DNA from: Planctomycetota bacterium
GTDB taxonomy: Bacteria > Planctomycetota > SZUA-567
DNA length: 7,019 bases
NCBI GenBank assembly: GCA_020860865.1
Contig: JAJBTL010000153.1
Span: 1-7,019, forward strand
Direction of reading: 5' to 3'
Positions 6,831 through 7,019 of this stretch are shown here, one piece after another. Under the pieces are notes generated by a model. The model was given only the letters and a program-made list of their open reading frames with translations, had not been told where the DNA came from and did not search any database. Every line of letters starts with the position of its first letter. The first letter of the stretch is position 1. A program made the position numbers and the translations under genes.

Positions 6831-6892
6831 AGAACCTCGTCCCGCCGCCGCAGCCGGTTTAACGGCAGTTCGGCGCGTTTTGTCGGTATTCC

Positions 6893-6928
6893 CGGGCGAA
6901 AAACCGGCGTGCCGGCACTTTTTTCCCG
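6893..6928. terminator. Hairpin with T-run, possible attenuator or small-RNA terminator
   Basis: CCGG (6904-6907) pairs with CCGG (6912-6915) around CGTG and is followed after CAC by six Ts (6919-6924). The stem can extend outward: AAAAA (6899-6903) with the T-run and CGGG (6893-6896) with CCCG (6925-6928). It lies about 60 bases after the predicted start from the 6803-6830 promoter, so the transcript could end here as a small RNA of about 85-90 bases or be attenuated before a gene beyond the window. The GC core is short and the three bases before the T-run weaken the case. Confidence 0.4.
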
Positions 6929-7019
6929 ACCACAACGATGCACCACCGCTGTGGAACGCCTTTAAGAGCCTGTTGCTAAATTCCATTCGGGCCGCTTTTC
7001 CGCCCTGTCCGCGCTGTGC
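6929..7019. other. Right-edge stretch with no recognised feature
   Basis: I see no open frame of note, tRNA or rRNA start here. The only + strand ATG (6938) gives 13 codons without a ribosome binding site. It is probably the leader or promoter-proximal part of whatever follows outside the window. Confidence 0.5.

Noticed and set aside
6857..6863. GTTTAAC, matching the integron attC inverse-core pattern
   Set aside because: No matching core partner or attC-sized folded site around it; a degenerate seven-base match is expected by chance.

Overview
The window carries a GC-rich (by eye) bacterial segment with two converging transcription units and, at its right end, about 700 bases with no convincing gene but much inverted-repeat structure. 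On the + strand are the two subunits of a heterodimeric type IV ABC exporter. The first is cut by the left edge (1-1596) and the second overlaps it by 14 bases (1583-3481). On the - strand is one large methyl-accepting chemotaxis protein (3580-6306). A symmetric A-tract/T-tract hairpin at 3529-3562 sits between the convergent stop codons and can end transcription from both sides.

The exporter pair is textbook asymmetric. Subunit 1 has Asp in place of the Walker B catalytic Glu and Gln in place of the switch-loop His, but a normal LSGGQ. Subunit 2 has a normal Walker B Glu and His, but a degenerate LSEGQ. In a head-to-tail dimer all the defects fall in one ATP site, leaving one catalytic site. 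The substrate cannot be read from sequence.

The chemoreceptor has a large periplasmic sensor of about 480 residues with Cache-like features, two membrane helices, HAMP-type linkers and a standard signalling hairpin. The sensor contains a C-x3-C-H followed by P-R-H-H, which could be a metal, heme or redox site. No chemotaxis partner gene is in the window.

The region 6307-7019 appears to be regulatory or RNA-coding. It holds a series of hairpins in the likely 5' leader of the receptor (6358-6497) and a 16-base dyad (6550-6565). It then holds a closed three-way-junction fold of about 117 bases (6570-6686), followed by two more hairpins and a + strand terminator-like element (6762-6797). A good sigma70-type promoter reading rightward follows (6803-6830), with a hairpin and T-run about 60 bases past the predicted start (6893-6928). 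I recognise no known RNA family. The structured element, a candidate + strand small RNA, is the most novel-looking item here.

Organism: the receptor implies a motile or chemotactic bacterium, and a receptor sensor of this kind between two membrane helices fits many diderms. The sensor and the AGRxGKGF form of the signalling tip remind me of Desulfobacterota (Deltaproteobacteria) receptors. The exporter type is widespread, including in Firmicutes. I hold the lineage guess with low confidence. No tRNA, CRISPR array or mobile element was seen.
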